DNA of 64,000 bases from Pseudodesulfovibrio indicus (lineage in GTDB: Bacteria; Desulfobacterota; Desulfovibrionia; Desulfovibrionales; Desulfovibrionaceae). A model generated the notes under the pieces. The model was not told the DNA's origin. It searched no databases and saw only the letters and a program-made list of their open reading frames with translations. Position numbers and translations under genes: made by a program. Location of the stretch: contig NZ_CP014206.1 in assembly GCF_001563225.1 (NCBI RefSeq), positions 2,170,001-2,234,000 on the forward strand, given 5' to 3'. Of this stretch, positions 52,981-63,577 are shown in pieces; positions within the stretch are counted from its first letter, which is position 1, and each line of letters starts with the position of its first letter.

Positions 52981-53017
52981 AAGGCGGGCTAGCGCGAGCT
53001 GTCCCGCCTTTCTTTTC
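52981..53017 (+). terminator. Terminator of the permease gene
   Basis: AAGGCGGG / CCCGCCTT stem with an inner AGC-GCGA-GCT hairpin, then TCTTTTC. A GGTCCC-GGTC-GGGACC hairpin lies just ahead of it. Confidence 0.8.
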
Positions 53018-53065
53018 TCCGAGCAACATGCTAATAGCCCGCCATCAAATTCGAGGGGAACGACC

Positions 53066-53992
53066 ATGAAAAAACTCTTCCTCGCCCTGGCCCTGATCCT
53101 GGCCATGGCGACCGCCGCCCGCGCCGACGCCGTCTCCATCAGGTTCGGCATCCTGCCGGTCATCGATACCCTGCCGCTCCAGGTGGCGGAGAAGGACGGC
53201 CTGTTCGCCGAGAACGGGCTGGACGTCACCCTGGTCAACTTCATGTCCGCCCTGGAGCGCGACACGGCCATGCAGACCGGCCAGATCGACGGCTATTTCG
53301 GCGACCTGGTGGCCACCTATCTGCTGCTCAACCAGGGCGTGCCCATGCACATCGCCCTGACCTCCTGGCGGACCACGCCCGGCTATCCCATGTTCGGCAT
53401 CGCGCTCGCGCCCGCCAACCGCGACCGCGACCTGGGCGGTATGAGGGGGGGCTCCCTGGCCCTGTCCAAGTCCACGGTCATGGAGTTCCTGGCCGACAAG
53501 CTGGAAATGAGCCTCGGCGTTGACCAGGGGTACTTCGTCCGGACCGAGGTCAAGAAGATGCCCATCCGCCTCCAGATGCTCCTCACCGACCAGGTGGACT
53601 CCGCGCTCCTGCCCGAGCCGCTCCTGTCCCTGGCCCGGCTCAAGGGCGGCGGGGTGCTGGCCACGGCCGAGAACCTGGACCTGCCCCTGACCGTGCTCTG
53701 CCTGCGCAAGCGGTATTTCGAGAACGACGGCGAAGGGTACCGGCGGTTCGTCAAGGCCTATGCCGAGGCCGTGAAGCGGCTCCGGGAAGCCCCGGAGAAG
53801 TACCGCGCCCTCATGGCCGAGACCTGCCGCATCCCCAAGCCCCTGATATCCGAATTCCCGGTCTATCCCTTCCCCGCGCCCGCGCTGCCGACCTCGGCGG
53901 AGCTGGAGGACGTCCAGGCGTGGATGGTCTCCAAGGGGCTGCTCAAGGCCCGGATTTCCGACGCGCAAGCGTTGTCGCCCGTCAAGCCGTAA
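53066..53992 (+). CDS. ABC transporter substrate-binding protein, nitrate/sulfonate/taurine type
   Basis: 308 residues with a signal peptide (KKLFLALALILAMATAARA). The mature part reads SIRFGILPVIDTLPLQVAEKDGL and LDVTLVNFMSALERDTAM, the SsuA/ThiY/NrtA pattern. It should hand ligand to the ATPase and permease encoded directly behind it. The ligand is not fixed by the sequence. Four bases separate it from the next ATG. Confidence 0.88.
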   Translation: MKKLFLALALILAMATAARADAVSIRFGILPVIDTLPLQVAEKDGLFAENGLDVTLVNFMSALERDTAMQTGQIDGYFGDLVATYLLLNQGVPMHIALTSWRTTPGYPMFGIALAPANRDRDLGGMRGGSLALSKSTVMEFLADKLEMSLGVDQGYFVRTEVKKMPIRLQMLLTDQVDSALLPEPLLSLARLKGGGVLATAENLDLPLTVLCLRKRYFENDGEGYRRFVKAYAEAVKRLREAPEKYRALMAETCRIPKPLISEFPVYPFPAPALPTSAELEDVQAWMVSKGLLKARISDAQALSPVKP

Positions 53993-53995
53993 GCG

Positions 53996-54730
53996 ATGCT
54001 GACGGCGGAGAAACTGGGCAAGTCCTATGACGGCAAGCGCGTCATCGAGGACGTCTCCTTCACCCTGGACGGCGGGCAGACCCTGGCCGTGGTCGGGCCT
54101 TCCGGCTGCGGCAAGACGACCCTGCTGTACCTCCTGAGCGGGCTGGCCGCGCCCGACACGGGCCGGGTCCTCATGGACGGTCGCCCGGTGACCAAGCCCT
54201 CGCCGGATATCTCGATCATTCTCCAGGACTACGGGCTGCTGCCGTGGCGCACCGTGGTGGACAACGTGGCGCTGGGCCTCAAGATCCAAGGCATGGGCCG
54301 CCGGGAGCGGCTCAAGCGCGCCCGCGAGCAGCTGGCCGAAGTGGGCATCGTCGGGCGCGACAACGACTATCCCGCCAATCTCTCCGGCGGCGAGCAGCAG
54401 CGGGTGGCCATCGCCCGCGCCTTCGTCACCCGCCCCGGCCTGACGCTGCTGGACGAACCGTTCTCCTCCCTGGACGCCCTGACCCGCGAGCGGCTGCAAC
54501 TGGCCCTGCTCGACGCCTGGCAACTGCGCCGGACGCCCTACGTGCTGGTCACGCACTCCCTTGAGGAGGCGGTCATGCTCGGCCAGCGGATCATGGTCAT
54601 GTCCGCGCGCCCGGCCCGGCCCGTGGCCGTGTTCGACAATCCCGGCTTCGGCGACGCCCGCATCCGCGACACCGAGGCGTGCTTCGCCCTGCTCAAGGAG
54701 CTCCGGCACACCGTGGAGGCGCAATGGTAG
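53996..54730 (+). CDS. ABC transporter ATP-binding protein
   Basis: 244 residues. Walker A is [11 protein letters not shown], the Q-loop [10 protein letters not shown], the signature LSGGEQQR and Walker [13 protein letters not shown]. The H-loop is VTHSLEEAV. The LPWRT segment is typical of the SsuB/TauB/NrtD class. It overlaps the permease gene by seven bases. It energises import of the ligand bound by the preceding protein. Confidence 0.94.
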   Translation: MLTAEKLGKSYDGKRVIEDVSFTLDGGQTLAVVGPSGCGKTTLLYLLSGLAAPDTGRVLMDGRPVTKPSPDISIILQDYGLLPWRTVVDNVALGLKIQGMGRRERLKRAREQLAEVGIVGRDNDYPANLSGGEQQRVAIARAFVTRPGLTLLDEPFSSLDALTRERLQLALLDAWQLRRTPYVLVTHSLEEAVMLGQRIMVMSARPARPVAVFDNPGFGDARIRDTEACFALLKELRHTVEAQW

Positions 54731-55488
54731 GGCTGTTGCGCTCCCTGGCCCGCTACGGGCTGGTGATCCTGGTCATGGGCGTGCTCTGGAAGCTCGCGGC
54801 CCTGGCGCTGGGCGGGGTCATCCTGCCCGATCCCGAGGACGCGGTGGCGGCCCTGGCCCGGGCCATGACCACGCAAATCTTCTGGGAGCATTTCGGGGTC
54901 AGCCTGTACCGCTCGGTGACCGCCATGGGACTGGCCTGGATCATCGCCTTCCCCCTGGGGCTGGTCATGGGCAGCGTCAAGCGGGTGGACAAGCTCCTGG
55001 CCCCCTTCGTGTTCCTGACCTATCCGGTGCCCAAGATCGTGCTCCTGCCGGTGTTCCTGCTCCTGCTCGGGCTGGGCGACACCTCCAAGATCGCCATGAT
55101 CGCGCTCATCCTCGGCTACCAGATCCTGGTCACCACCCGCGACGGCGTGCGTTCCATCCATCCCAAGTATTTCGACTCGGTCCGCTCCCTGGGCGGGACG
55201 AGTTCGGACGTGCTCCGCGAGGTGCTGCTCCCCGCCGCGCTGCCCCACGGATTCACCTCCCTGCGGCTCGGCACCGGCGTGTCGGTGGCGGTCCTGTTTT
55301 TCGTGGAATCCTTTGCCACCTCGCGCGGCCTGGGATATATGATTATGGACGCCTGGGGAGCCATGGACTACCTGACCATGTTCGCCGGCATCCTGGGCAT
55401 GTCCATCATGGGCGCGGCCCTGTACGAGATCGCCAACGTCTTTGAACGCAAGGCGTGCCGGTGGATGTTCCTGCGCGCCAAGGACTAA
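54724..55488 (+). CDS. ABC transporter permease, SsuC/TauC type
   Basis: 254 residues from the ATG at 54724, inside the ATPase end. Six membrane helices. The coupling loop is EAA-like (AALPHGFTSLRLGTGVSV, about residue 175). The 14 residues of the longer ORF start lie within the ATPase gene and were rejected. It completes a binding protein-ATPase-permease operon. phoH follows after a 16-base gap, so read-through into phoH is likely. Confidence 0.92.
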   Translation: MVGLLRSLARYGLVILVMGVLWKLAALALGGVILPDPEDAVAALARAMTTQIFWEHFGVSLYRSVTAMGLAWIIAFPLGLVMGSVKRVDKLLAPFVFLTYPVPKIVLLPVFLLLLGLGDTSKIAMIALILGYQILVTTRDGVRSIHPKYFDSVRSLGGTSSDVLREVLLPAALPHGFTSLRLGTGVSVAVLFFVESFATSRGLGYMIMDAWGAMDYLTMFAGILGMSIMGAALYEIANVFERKACRWMFLRAKD

Positions 55489-55504
55489 TTCGGAGGAACC
55501 AGTT

Positions 55505-56473
55505 CTGCCCACCACCAAGCTCGAATTCGACGACGGCCGCATGGCCGGCCAGCTCTTCGGCCCCCATGACCAGCACCTCAAGCTCCTGGGCGAACGCGTG
55601 GGCGTGCGCATCGAAAGCCGGGGGTCCACCCTGACCATCCACGCCCCGGAAGGGGAGGCGGAGAAGGGCGATCTGGCCGCCCAGGTCCTGACCCAGCTCT
55701 ACGCCATGGTCCGCAAGGGCAAGTCGGTCTATCCGCAGGACGTGGACTTTGCCTGCCGCATCCTGGAGCGGCAGCCCTCCGCCGATGTGGGCGAGGTCTT
55801 CAAGGGCGACGTCTACGCCACCTCCGGCAAGCGGACCGTGTCGCCCAAGTCCTTGAACCAGCGTGAATATCTCGACGCCATCCGCGATTCGGACATGACC
55901 TTCGGCATCGGCCCGGCGGGCACCGGCAAGACATACCTGGCCGTGGCCATGGCCGTGGGCGCCCTGGCCCGGCGAGAGGTCAAGCGCATCGTCCTGACCC
56001 GGCCCGCCGTGGAGGCGGGGGAGAAGCTCGGCTTCCTGCCCGGCGACCTGGCCGAGAAGATCAACCCGTACCTGCGCCCCCTGTACGACGCCCTGCACGA
56101 CATGCTGGATTTCGCCAAGGTCCAGGACTATCAGGACTCCGGTATCATCGAGGTCGCGCCCCTGGCCTTCATGCGCGGGCGCACCCTGAACGACGCCTTC
56201 ATCATCCTGGACGAGGCCCAGAACACCACCCCGGAGCAGATGAAGATGTTCCTGACCCGCCTCGGCTTCGGGTCCAAGGCGGTGATCACCGGCGACGTGA
56301 CCCAGATCGACCTGCCGTCCCAGGCCCGGTCCGGCCTGCTCCACGCCCGCACCATCCTGGAAGGGGTCAAGGGCGTGCGCTTCATTCTTTTCGACGAGAA
56401 GGACGTCATCCGCCATCCGCTGGTGGGCCGCATCGTCCGCGCCTACGACGCCCACGAGGGGAACGGCCAATGA
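55505..56473 (+). CDS. PhoH-like ATPase
   Basis: About 322 residues. The conserved part starts [22 protein letters not shown]. Walker A is [12 protein letters not shown], followed by the [16 protein letters not shown] block and [14 protein letters not shown] (Walker B). It belongs to the PhoH/Ybez family linked to RNA or ribosome metabolism and to YbeY. The likely start is CTG at 55505, seven bases after GGAGGA. The first in-frame ATG (55442) is inside the permease gene, and the next (55598) would cut the conserved start. The stop overlaps ybeY by four bases. Confidence 0.9.
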   Translation: MPTTKLEFDDGRMAGQLFGPHDQHLKLLGERVGVRIESRGSTLTIHAPEGEAEKGDLAAQVLTQLYAMVRKGKSVYPQDVDFACRILERQPSADVGEVFKGDVYATSGKRTVSPKSLNQREYLDAIRDSDMTFGIGPAGTGKTYLAVAMAVGALARREVKRIVLTRPAVEAGEKLGFLPGDLAEKINPYLRPLYDALHDMLDFAKVQDYQDSGIIEVAPLAFMRGRTLNDAFIILDEAQNTTPEQMKMFLTRLGFGSKAVITGDVTQIDLPSQARSGLLHARTILEGVKGVRFILFDEKDVIRHPLVGRIVRAYDAHEGNGQ

Positions 56474-56937
56474 GCCTCGCCTCCCCGGTGACCGTGGTCC
56501 GGGAAACCAGGCTCGACCCGCGTTTTCCCCTGTCCGGGGGCGAGCTGCGCGCGCTCTGCGAGACGCTCCTCGACGCCCTGGGCCTGGACGGGCGGACCTT
56601 TTCCCTCAAGCTCGTGGACGACCGGGAGATCGCCCGGCTCAACCGCGAGTTCCTGGGCTGCACCGGCCCGACCAACATCCTGAGCTTTCCGGCCCATGAC
56701 CCGGACGATCCCGAACTCCCGGGAGACGAGGGCGCTTTCCTCGGCGAGCTGGCCCTGTCCGTGGACACCCTGGCCCGCGAGACCGACCTCTACGGCCAGA
56801 CTCCGCTGGAACACCTGGCCCGGCTGCTGGCCCACGGGCTGCTCCATCTGGCCGGCTTCGATCACGGCGAGATCATGTTCGACATGACCGACGCGGCCGT
56901 GGACCGGGCGCTCCTGGAGCACGGGGGCGCGGCGTAG
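56470..56937 (+). CDS. ybeY: Endoribonuclease YbeY
   Basis: 155 residues. The zinc motif HGLLHLAGFDH near the C-terminus is HGxLHLxGyDH, as in YbeY. FLGCTGPTNILSFP precedes it, the conserved TDVLSFP-like strand. It matures 16S rRNA and takes part in ribosome quality control. Its ATG overlaps the phoH stop by four bases, so the phoH-ybeY pair is coupled, as in most bacteria. Confidence 0.95.
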   Translation: MSLASPVTVVRETRLDPRFPLSGGELRALCETLLDALGLDGRTFSLKLVDDREIARLNREFLGCTGPTNILSFPAHDPDDPELPGDEGAFLGELALSVDTLARETDLYGQTPLEHLARLLAHGLLHLAGFDHGEIMFDMTDAAVDRALLEHGGAA

Positions 56938-56939
56938 CC

Positions 56940-58505
56940 ATGGCGGCCATCCGGGGCAGGGAGCTCTACCAGGTCCTCTTCTACGGGGTCATCTTCGTGG
57001 TGGCGGCCGTCGGCGCGCTGGCCTACTGGGGCGTGCGCGAGATCCGGCGCGACGCGGCGGTGGTGGCCGTGGAGAACTCGGCGCGCGGCCTGTCCGGGGC
57101 CGTGACCGTGCTGCTCGACGCGGTCCTGAGCACCAACGAGGAGATCGGCGAGGGGCTGCTCGACAGCCTGGAGCCGGAGGTGTTGCGCAGGGAATTCCGC
57201 AAGGTGTTCGAGCGCCACCAGAACGTGGCCGCGGTCATGATCAGCGACGGCCAGGGGCTGCGCTACCTGCTGACGCGAAGATACGGCGGCGTGGTCGAGG
57301 GCGTGCCGGACACCCTGCACACCGAGCTGGACTGGAGTCAGTTCAAGGACGCCAGGGACAAGGGCGCGCCTTTCAAGGGATGGTCCGTGGACCTGCCCGA
57401 GGTGGACCGCGCCCTGGCCGAGGAGTTCGCCCATCTGGAGCCGGGTCAGGTCAACTGGCGCAGCTCCAACCGGTTCCACGGCGTGGGCGAGGCCTGGGTT
57501 ACGGCCTCCGCGCTGGAGGACACCAAGGCCGGGGAACGGCTGATGCTCTCCTTCGCCTTTCCGGTGGACGCCCTGCTGTCCCGGCTGGGCGGCGCGGAGC
57601 GGGGCGGGGCGGAACGGATTTTCCTGTACCTGGGCAACGGCAAGGCCATGCCCGTTGTCGGCGTGGGCGAAGGCGTGGCCACCGGCGTGGCCGACGCGGC
57701 GGTGAAGGGCGGCGAACTGGCCGACCCGGTGCTGGCCGGGGCGGTCAAACGGGTGGCGGCGGCTGATCCGACCGGGCCAGAGAAGCCGTTCTCCTACCAG
57801 GTGGACGGCGAGGTCTGGTGGGCCTGGGCCATGCCCCTGACCGTGTTCGGGGACACCCTGTCCCTGGGCGTGGCCGTGCCGCGCAAGAACGTGCTGTCCG
57901 CCCTGACCAGCGACACCTTTCTCCAGGGCGGTGCGGTGCTGCTTATCGTCATCGCCTTCGGCGTGCTCGTTGTCCTGCAGCGCAACCGGGGGAGGATAGA
58001 GGCCATGGGCCGACGGCGCGAGGCCGCGGTGACCGCCGAGGAGATCAAGTCCCTGCTCCTCGAAGGGGAGGGCGGACGCCTGGAGTTCAAGCAGACCCTG
58101 CGCTTCAACCTCAAGTCCGGCAAGAACGGCAAGGAGATCGAGCACGCCTGCCTCAAGACCGTGTCCGCATTCCTCAACTCCGAGGGCGGCACCCTGCTCG
58201 TCGGGGTGGCCGACGACGGCACCGTGACCGGATTCGGCGAGGACAATTTCGAGAGCGACGACCGTGCGCTGCTGCACTTCAACAACCTGGTGGACCGGCA
58301 CATCGGCACCGAATTTTCGCGCTACATCGACAGCGCGGTCATCGACGTGGACGGGGTCAAGGTCCTGCGCATCCACTGCATTCCGGCCCGGGCCCCGGCC
58401 ATTCTGGATGCGGCCAAGGGTGAGGAGTTCTACGTCCGCAGCGGCCCCGCGAGCCGCGCCCTGACCTTCCGGCAGTTTCGCGAATGGCTGGAAAAACATC
58501 AGTGA
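56940..58505 (+). CDS. Membrane sensor with a C-terminal AlbA_2 / Schlafen-like domain
   Basis: 521 residues. TM1 is about 10-32 and TM2 about 326-346, enclosing about 290 periplasmic residues that look like a double-Cache or similar sensor. A short coiled linker leads to a cytoplasmic AlbA_2-type domain (about 365-480): EGGRLEFKQTLRFNLKSG, then NSEGGTLLVGVADDGTVTGF and a late GEEFYVRSG. AlbA_2 domains bind nucleic acids or NTPs and usually occur in cytoplasmic regulators. Joining one to a periplasmic sensor is unusual. It starts two bases after ybeY. Confidence 0.75.
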   Translation: MAAIRGRELYQVLFYGVIFVVAAVGALAYWGVREIRRDAAVVAVENSARGLSGAVTVLLDAVLSTNEEIGEGLLDSLEPEVLRREFRKVFERHQNVAAVMISDGQGLRYLLTRRYGGVVEGVPDTLHTELDWSQFKDARDKGAPFKGWSVDLPEVDRALAEEFAHLEPGQVNWRSSNRFHGVGEAWVTASALEDTKAGERLMLSFAFPVDALLSRLGGAERGGAERIFLYLGNGKAMPVVGVGEGVATGVADAAVKGGELADPVLAGAVKRVAAADPTGPEKPFSYQVDGEVWWAWAMPLTVFGDTLSLGVAVPRKNVLSALTSDTFLQGGAVLLIVIAFGVLVVLQRNRGRIEAMGRRREAAVTAEEIKSLLLEGEGGRLEFKQTLRFNLKSGKNGKEIEHACLKTVSAFLNSEGGTLLVGVADDGTVTGFGEDNFESDDRALLHFNNLVDRHIGTEFSRYIDSAVIDVDGVKVLRIHCIPARAPAILDAAKGEEFYVRSGPASRALTFRQFREWLEKHQ

Positions 58506-58575
58506 TCCAATATAATTGACAGCGTTTTTCCGAGTAACTATGCGGCAGTAAATAGCAATCCAGGGAGGAGGAGCC

Positions 58576-59739
58576 GTGGCCGTTACAGGAATACGCCCCA
58601 GGGAAACCTTCGTCCGGATCGTCGGGCTGTCCCTCATGCTGTCGATCCTGGCGCTGGCCGTTTTTGCGTCTTCCGAGGCGTCCGCCGCCAATCCCGTGCG
58701 CATCGCCATGATCACCGCCAAGACGGGCGAGGCCGGGCCGACCAATTCCCTGTCCTTCGAGGCCGCCCGGTACTCGGTCAACGTCATCAACGGGGATCGA
58801 GGCATCCTCGGCCGACCGGTGGAGCTCCTGGAATACGATAACCAGAGCACCCCGGAGGGGAGCGCCGAAGCCGCCCGCCAGGCGCTCGCCGACGGCGCGG
58901 TGGCCGTGGTGGGCTGCAACTGGAGCTCTCATTCCCTGGCCATGGCCGAGGTCCTGCAAAAGGCCCGCATCCCCATGATCACCCACATGTCCACCAACCC
59001 CGCCGTGACCTGGACCGGGGACTACATCTTTCGCGCCTGCTTCACCGACGAGCTCCAGGGCGCCGGGCTGGCGCATTTCGCAGGGGACAAGTTGCGGGCC
59101 AAGACCGCCGTGATCCTGGTGGACAGGGGCCGTACCTACAGCAAGGGGCTGGCCAAATCCTTTGCCGAGAGCTTCGAGGCCGAGGGAGGGGCGGTCCTGT
59201 GGACCGCCGAATACGATTCCGGCAACCTGAACCCGGACATGTACCTGGAGAACGTCTCCCAGCTCGACCCCGACCTGCTCTTCGTTCCCGGGGGGTACGC
59301 GGATGTGGCGGCCTTCTTCGGGAGGACCGCCCGGCACAATGTCCGCGCGGCCCGCATGAGCGGCGACGGCATCAGCGTCAAGCTCTACTCGTACATAGGC
59401 GAGCTGGCCGATGGGGTGTATTTCAGCGGCCACTGGAACCGCTGGGTGAACACCCGCCTGTCCCGCGAATTCGTCCGCGAATACGAGAAGGAGTCCGGGA
59501 AGATCAGGGAGAACACCCAGGCCCTGGTCTACGACAGCTTCATGCTCCTGCGCGAGGCCATGGAGTGGGCCGGGACCACGGACGGGCCGGAGGTGCGCGA
59601 CGCCCTGTTCCGCATCTCCGGGTTCGAGGGCGTGACCGGCGAGATCACCTTTGACCGCAACGGCGATCCGATCAAGCCGCTGACCATCAATCAACTCCGA
59701 TACGGAGGATTGCTGTACCTCGAACAGGTCCATCCCTGA
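58576..59739 (+). CDS. Branched-chain amino acid-type (Peripla_BP_6) binding protein
   Basis: 387 residues beginning with GTG at 58576, which has a strong GGGAGGAGG. The signal peptide (LSLMLSILALAVFASSEASA) is followed by VRIAMITAKTGEAG and the LivK-like blocks VAVVGCNWSSHSLAMAEV and TDELQGAGLAHFAGDKL. Three leading residues before the hydrophobic core are longer than normal, so the N-terminus may be trimmed. No LivHMGF genes are nearby. It follows the AlbA_2-type sensor by 70 bases and may bring its signal. Confidence 0.88.
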   Translation: MAVTGIRPRETFVRIVGLSLMLSILALAVFASSEASAANPVRIAMITAKTGEAGPTNSLSFEAARYSVNVINGDRGILGRPVELLEYDNQSTPEGSAEAARQALADGAVAVVGCNWSSHSLAMAEVLQKARIPMITHMSTNPAVTWTGDYIFRACFTDELQGAGLAHFAGDKLRAKTAVILVDRGRTYSKGLAKSFAESFEAEGGAVLWTAEYDSGNLNPDMYLENVSQLDPDLLFVPGGYADVAAFFGRTARHNVRAARMSGDGISVKLYSYIGELADGVYFSGHWNRWVNTRLSREFVREYEKESGKIRENTQALVYDSFMLLREAMEWAGTTDGPEVRDALFRISGFEGVTGEITFDRNGDPIKPLTINQLRYGGLLYLEQVHP

Positions 59740-59740
59740 G

Positions 59741-59768
59741 CCGCCCCGTGCTCCCCGCGCAGGGGCGG
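59741..59768 (+). terminator. Hairpin after the binding-protein gene
   Basis: CCGCCCC and GGGGCGG arms around a 14-base loop with GTGC/GCGCA. There is no U-tract. It probably separates this gene from argF. Confidence 0.4.
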
Positions 59769-59885
59769 CCCGCCTGGATTATCACCGGATTTGGAGTGCC
59801 CAATTCCCTTTACATTCATGGTGATATGGGCCAAAATCTTTCTCTTTCCCGATATTCCGGCAATAGATGATGGAGTGAACGTACG

Positions 59886-60785
59886 ATGCCCAAACATTTT
59901 TTGACCATTCCCGACATCCCCAAGGATGAGGTATTGCAGGTCATCCTCCGCGCCAAGGAGATGAAGGACAACAAAGTCCGGACCGATCTCCTGGCGGGCA
60001 GGACCCTGCTGCTGATTTTCGAAAAAGCGTCCACCAGGACCCGCGTGTCCTTCGAGGTCGGCGTGCGCCAGCTCGGCGGAGACCCGGTGTTCATCGCCGC
60101 CCGCGATTCCCAGCTGGGCCGCAGCGAGCCGCTCAAGGACACCGCGCGCGTCCTGTCGCGCTACGCCGACGGGCTCATCGTGCGAACCTTCGGCCAGGAG
60201 AAATTGGAAACCCTGGTCGAATACGGCGACATCCCGGTGGTCAATGCCCTGACCGACGAATACCATCCCTGCCAGATCATGGCCGACGTGCTGACCATGT
60301 ACGAGCGGACCCCGGACCTCGCGTCCCTGAAGGTTGCCTGGGTGGGCGACGGCAACAACATGGCCCATTCCTTCATCAACGGTTCGGCCGCCTTCGGCTA
60401 CGAGCTGGCCCTGGCCTGCCCGGAAGGGTACGAGCCGGACGCGGCCATCCTCGACGCCGCCGTGAACCGGGGCGCCAAGGTCACCCTGACCCGCGATCCC
60501 GCCGTGGCCGTGTCCGGCGCGCACTACGTCAACACCGACGTGTGGGCGTCCATGGGCCAGGAGGAAGAGCAGAAGAAGCGCGAGGCCGCCTTCGCCGGAT
60601 ACGAGGTCAACGACGCCCTGATGGCCAAGGGCGCGAGCGACGTCAAATTCATGCACTGCCTGCCCGCCCACCGGGGCGAGGAGGTCTCCGAGGCCGTGTT
60701 CGAATCCCCGGCCTCCATCGTCTGGGACCAGGCCGAGAACCGGCTGCACGCACAGAAAGCCATTCTCGAATGGATATATAAATAA
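59886..60785 (+). CDS. argF: Ornithine carbamoyltransferase
   Basis: 299 residues. The carbamoyl-phosphate motif is EKASTRTRVSFEVG, with HPCQIMADVLT and the ornithine motif HCLPAHRGEE. It makes citrulline from ornithine and carbamoyl phosphate. It is the first gene of an argF-argG-argH run, separated by 24 bases from argG. Codons and motifs are all normal. No ArgR box was identified upstream by eye. Confidence 0.97.
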   Translation: MPKHFLTIPDIPKDEVLQVILRAKEMKDNKVRTDLLAGRTLLLIFEKASTRTRVSFEVGVRQLGGDPVFIAARDSQLGRSEPLKDTARVLSRYADGLIVRTFGQEKLETLVEYGDIPVVNALTDEYHPCQIMADVLTMYERTPDLASLKVAWVGDGNNMAHSFINGSAAFGYELALACPEGYEPDAAILDAAVNRGAKVTLTRDPAVAVSGAHYVNTDVWASMGQEEEQKKREAAFAGYEVNDALMAKGASDVKFMHCLPAHRGEEVSEAVFESPASIVWDQAENRLHAQKAILEWIYK

Positions 60786-60809
60786 CCGAAAAGATACGAG
60801 GAATATACA

Positions 60810-62042
<1,233 letters not shown>

Positions 62043-62046
62043 ACCG

Positions 62047-63432
62047 ATGGCAGAAAAGAAGATGTGGGGCGGGCGGTTCGCCGAAGGAACGGCCGCGTCC
62101 ATGGAGGCGTATTCCGAGTCGGTCTCCTTTGACCGGCTGCTGTACGCCGAGGACATTCGCGGCTCCCAGGCCCACGCCCGCATGCTGGCGAAGCAGGGCT
62201 TCCTGACGGACGACGAGGCAAAGATCATCTGCGACGGCCTGGACAAGGTCCGGGCTGAGATCGAGTCCGGCGAGTTCGTCTGGAAGACCGAGATGGAAGA
62301 CGTGCACATGAACGTCGAGTCCCGGCTGACCGAGATCATCGGCCCCCTGGGCGGCAAGCTGCACACCGCGCGCAGCCGCAACGACCAGGTGGCCCTGGAC
62401 TTCCGGTTGTTCGTCGCCGCGCGCCTTGCCGTGTGGAAGGAGCTCCTGGCCTCACTGGTCCGGACCTACGTGGACCGGGCCGAGGAGCACCGGGAGACCA
62501 TGCTCCCCGGCTGCACCCACTTCCAGCCCGCCCAGCCCGTGAGCCTGGCCCACCATCTGCTGGCCTACTGCCAGATGTTCAAGCGGGACCACGAGCGCGT
62601 GGCCGACGCCCTGAAGCGGGTGCGGGTCATGCCGCTGGGCGCGGCGGCACTGGCCGGAACCACCCATCCCGTGGCTCCCGCTGTGGTGGCCGAGGACCTC
62701 GGTTTCGAGGCCGTCTTCGCCAACTCCATGGACGCCGTCAGCGACCGCGACTTCGTGCTGGAGGCCGTGTTCGACGGCTCCCTGATCATGGCCCACCTCT
62801 CGCGCATGTGCGAGGAGCTGATCATCTGGGCCAATCCGAACTTCGGCTACGTGAAGCTGCCGGACCAGTATTCCACCGGCTCCTCCATCATGCCCCAGAA
62901 GAAGAACCCGGACGCCTGCGAGATCATGCGCGGCAAGACGGGCAGGGTGGTCGGCGACCTCATGGGGCTGCTGGTCCTGATCAAGGGGCTGCCCATGACC
63001 TACAACCGGGACATGCAGGAGGACAAGGAGCCGTTCTTCGACGCGGACCGCACCGTGTCCGCCTCGCTCGGCATCATGGCCGACATGCTCCGGCTCATGG
63101 TGTTCGTGCCGGAAAAGATGGCGGCCACCGTCAAGCGCGGCTTCCTGAACGCCACCGAACTGGCCGACTACCTGGCCGCCAAGGGCGTTCCCTTCCGGGA
63201 GGCGCACCACATCACCGGCGCGGCCGTGGCCTACGCGGAGAAGAAAGGCGTCGGGCTGGAAGACCTGGAGCTTACGGAATTGCAGGAATTTTCCGGTGAA
63301 ATCGGGGAAGACGTCTATGCGGTCCTCGACTATCAGGCGGCCATCGAGCGGCGGGCGACCCCCGGCGGGACCGGCCCAAAATCCGTGGCCGCCCAGATCG
63401 GCGCGCTGAAAGAATGGCTCGGCTCCCTGTAG
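62047..63432 (+). CDS. argH: Argininosuccinate lyase
   Basis: 461 residues from the ATG at 62047. The fumarase/aspartase signature [17 protein letters not shown] is intact, and the N-terminus has [19 protein letters not shown]. It yields arginine and fumarate and ends the pathway encoded by the previous two genes. No terminator is obvious before ftsH, 145 bases later. Confidence 0.97.
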   Translation: MAEKKMWGGRFAEGTAASMEAYSESVSFDRLLYAEDIRGSQAHARMLAKQGFLTDDEAKIICDGLDKVRAEIESGEFVWKTEMEDVHMNVESRLTEIIGPLGGKLHTARSRNDQVALDFRLFVAARLAVWKELLASLVRTYVDRAEEHRETMLPGCTHFQPAQPVSLAHHLLAYCQMFKRDHERVADALKRVRVMPLGAAALAGTTHPVAPAVVAEDLGFEAVFANSMDAVSDRDFVLEAVFDGSLIMAHLSRMCEELIIWANPNFGYVKLPDQYSTGSSIMPQKKNPDACEIMRGKTGRVVGDLMGLLVLIKGLPMTYNRDMQEDKEPFFDADRTVSASLGIMADMLRLMVFVPEKMAATVKRGFLNATELADYLAAKGVPFREAHHITGAAVAYAEKKGVGLEDLELTELQEFSGEIGEDVYAVLDYQAAIERRATPGGTGPKSVAAQIGALKEWLGSL

Positions 63433-63577
63433 CGGGGACGCCCGGCGCGGAGTTTTTTTGCAAAGTGTCTTGATTTTTGGGATAAGGGCATTAGTTTAAG
63501 ATACCTTTAACCGTGAAGACAACGCTTCCGAGCCGGGCCTGCGGGCCGTTCATCTGACCTTTAGGGAGGACTCCCCT

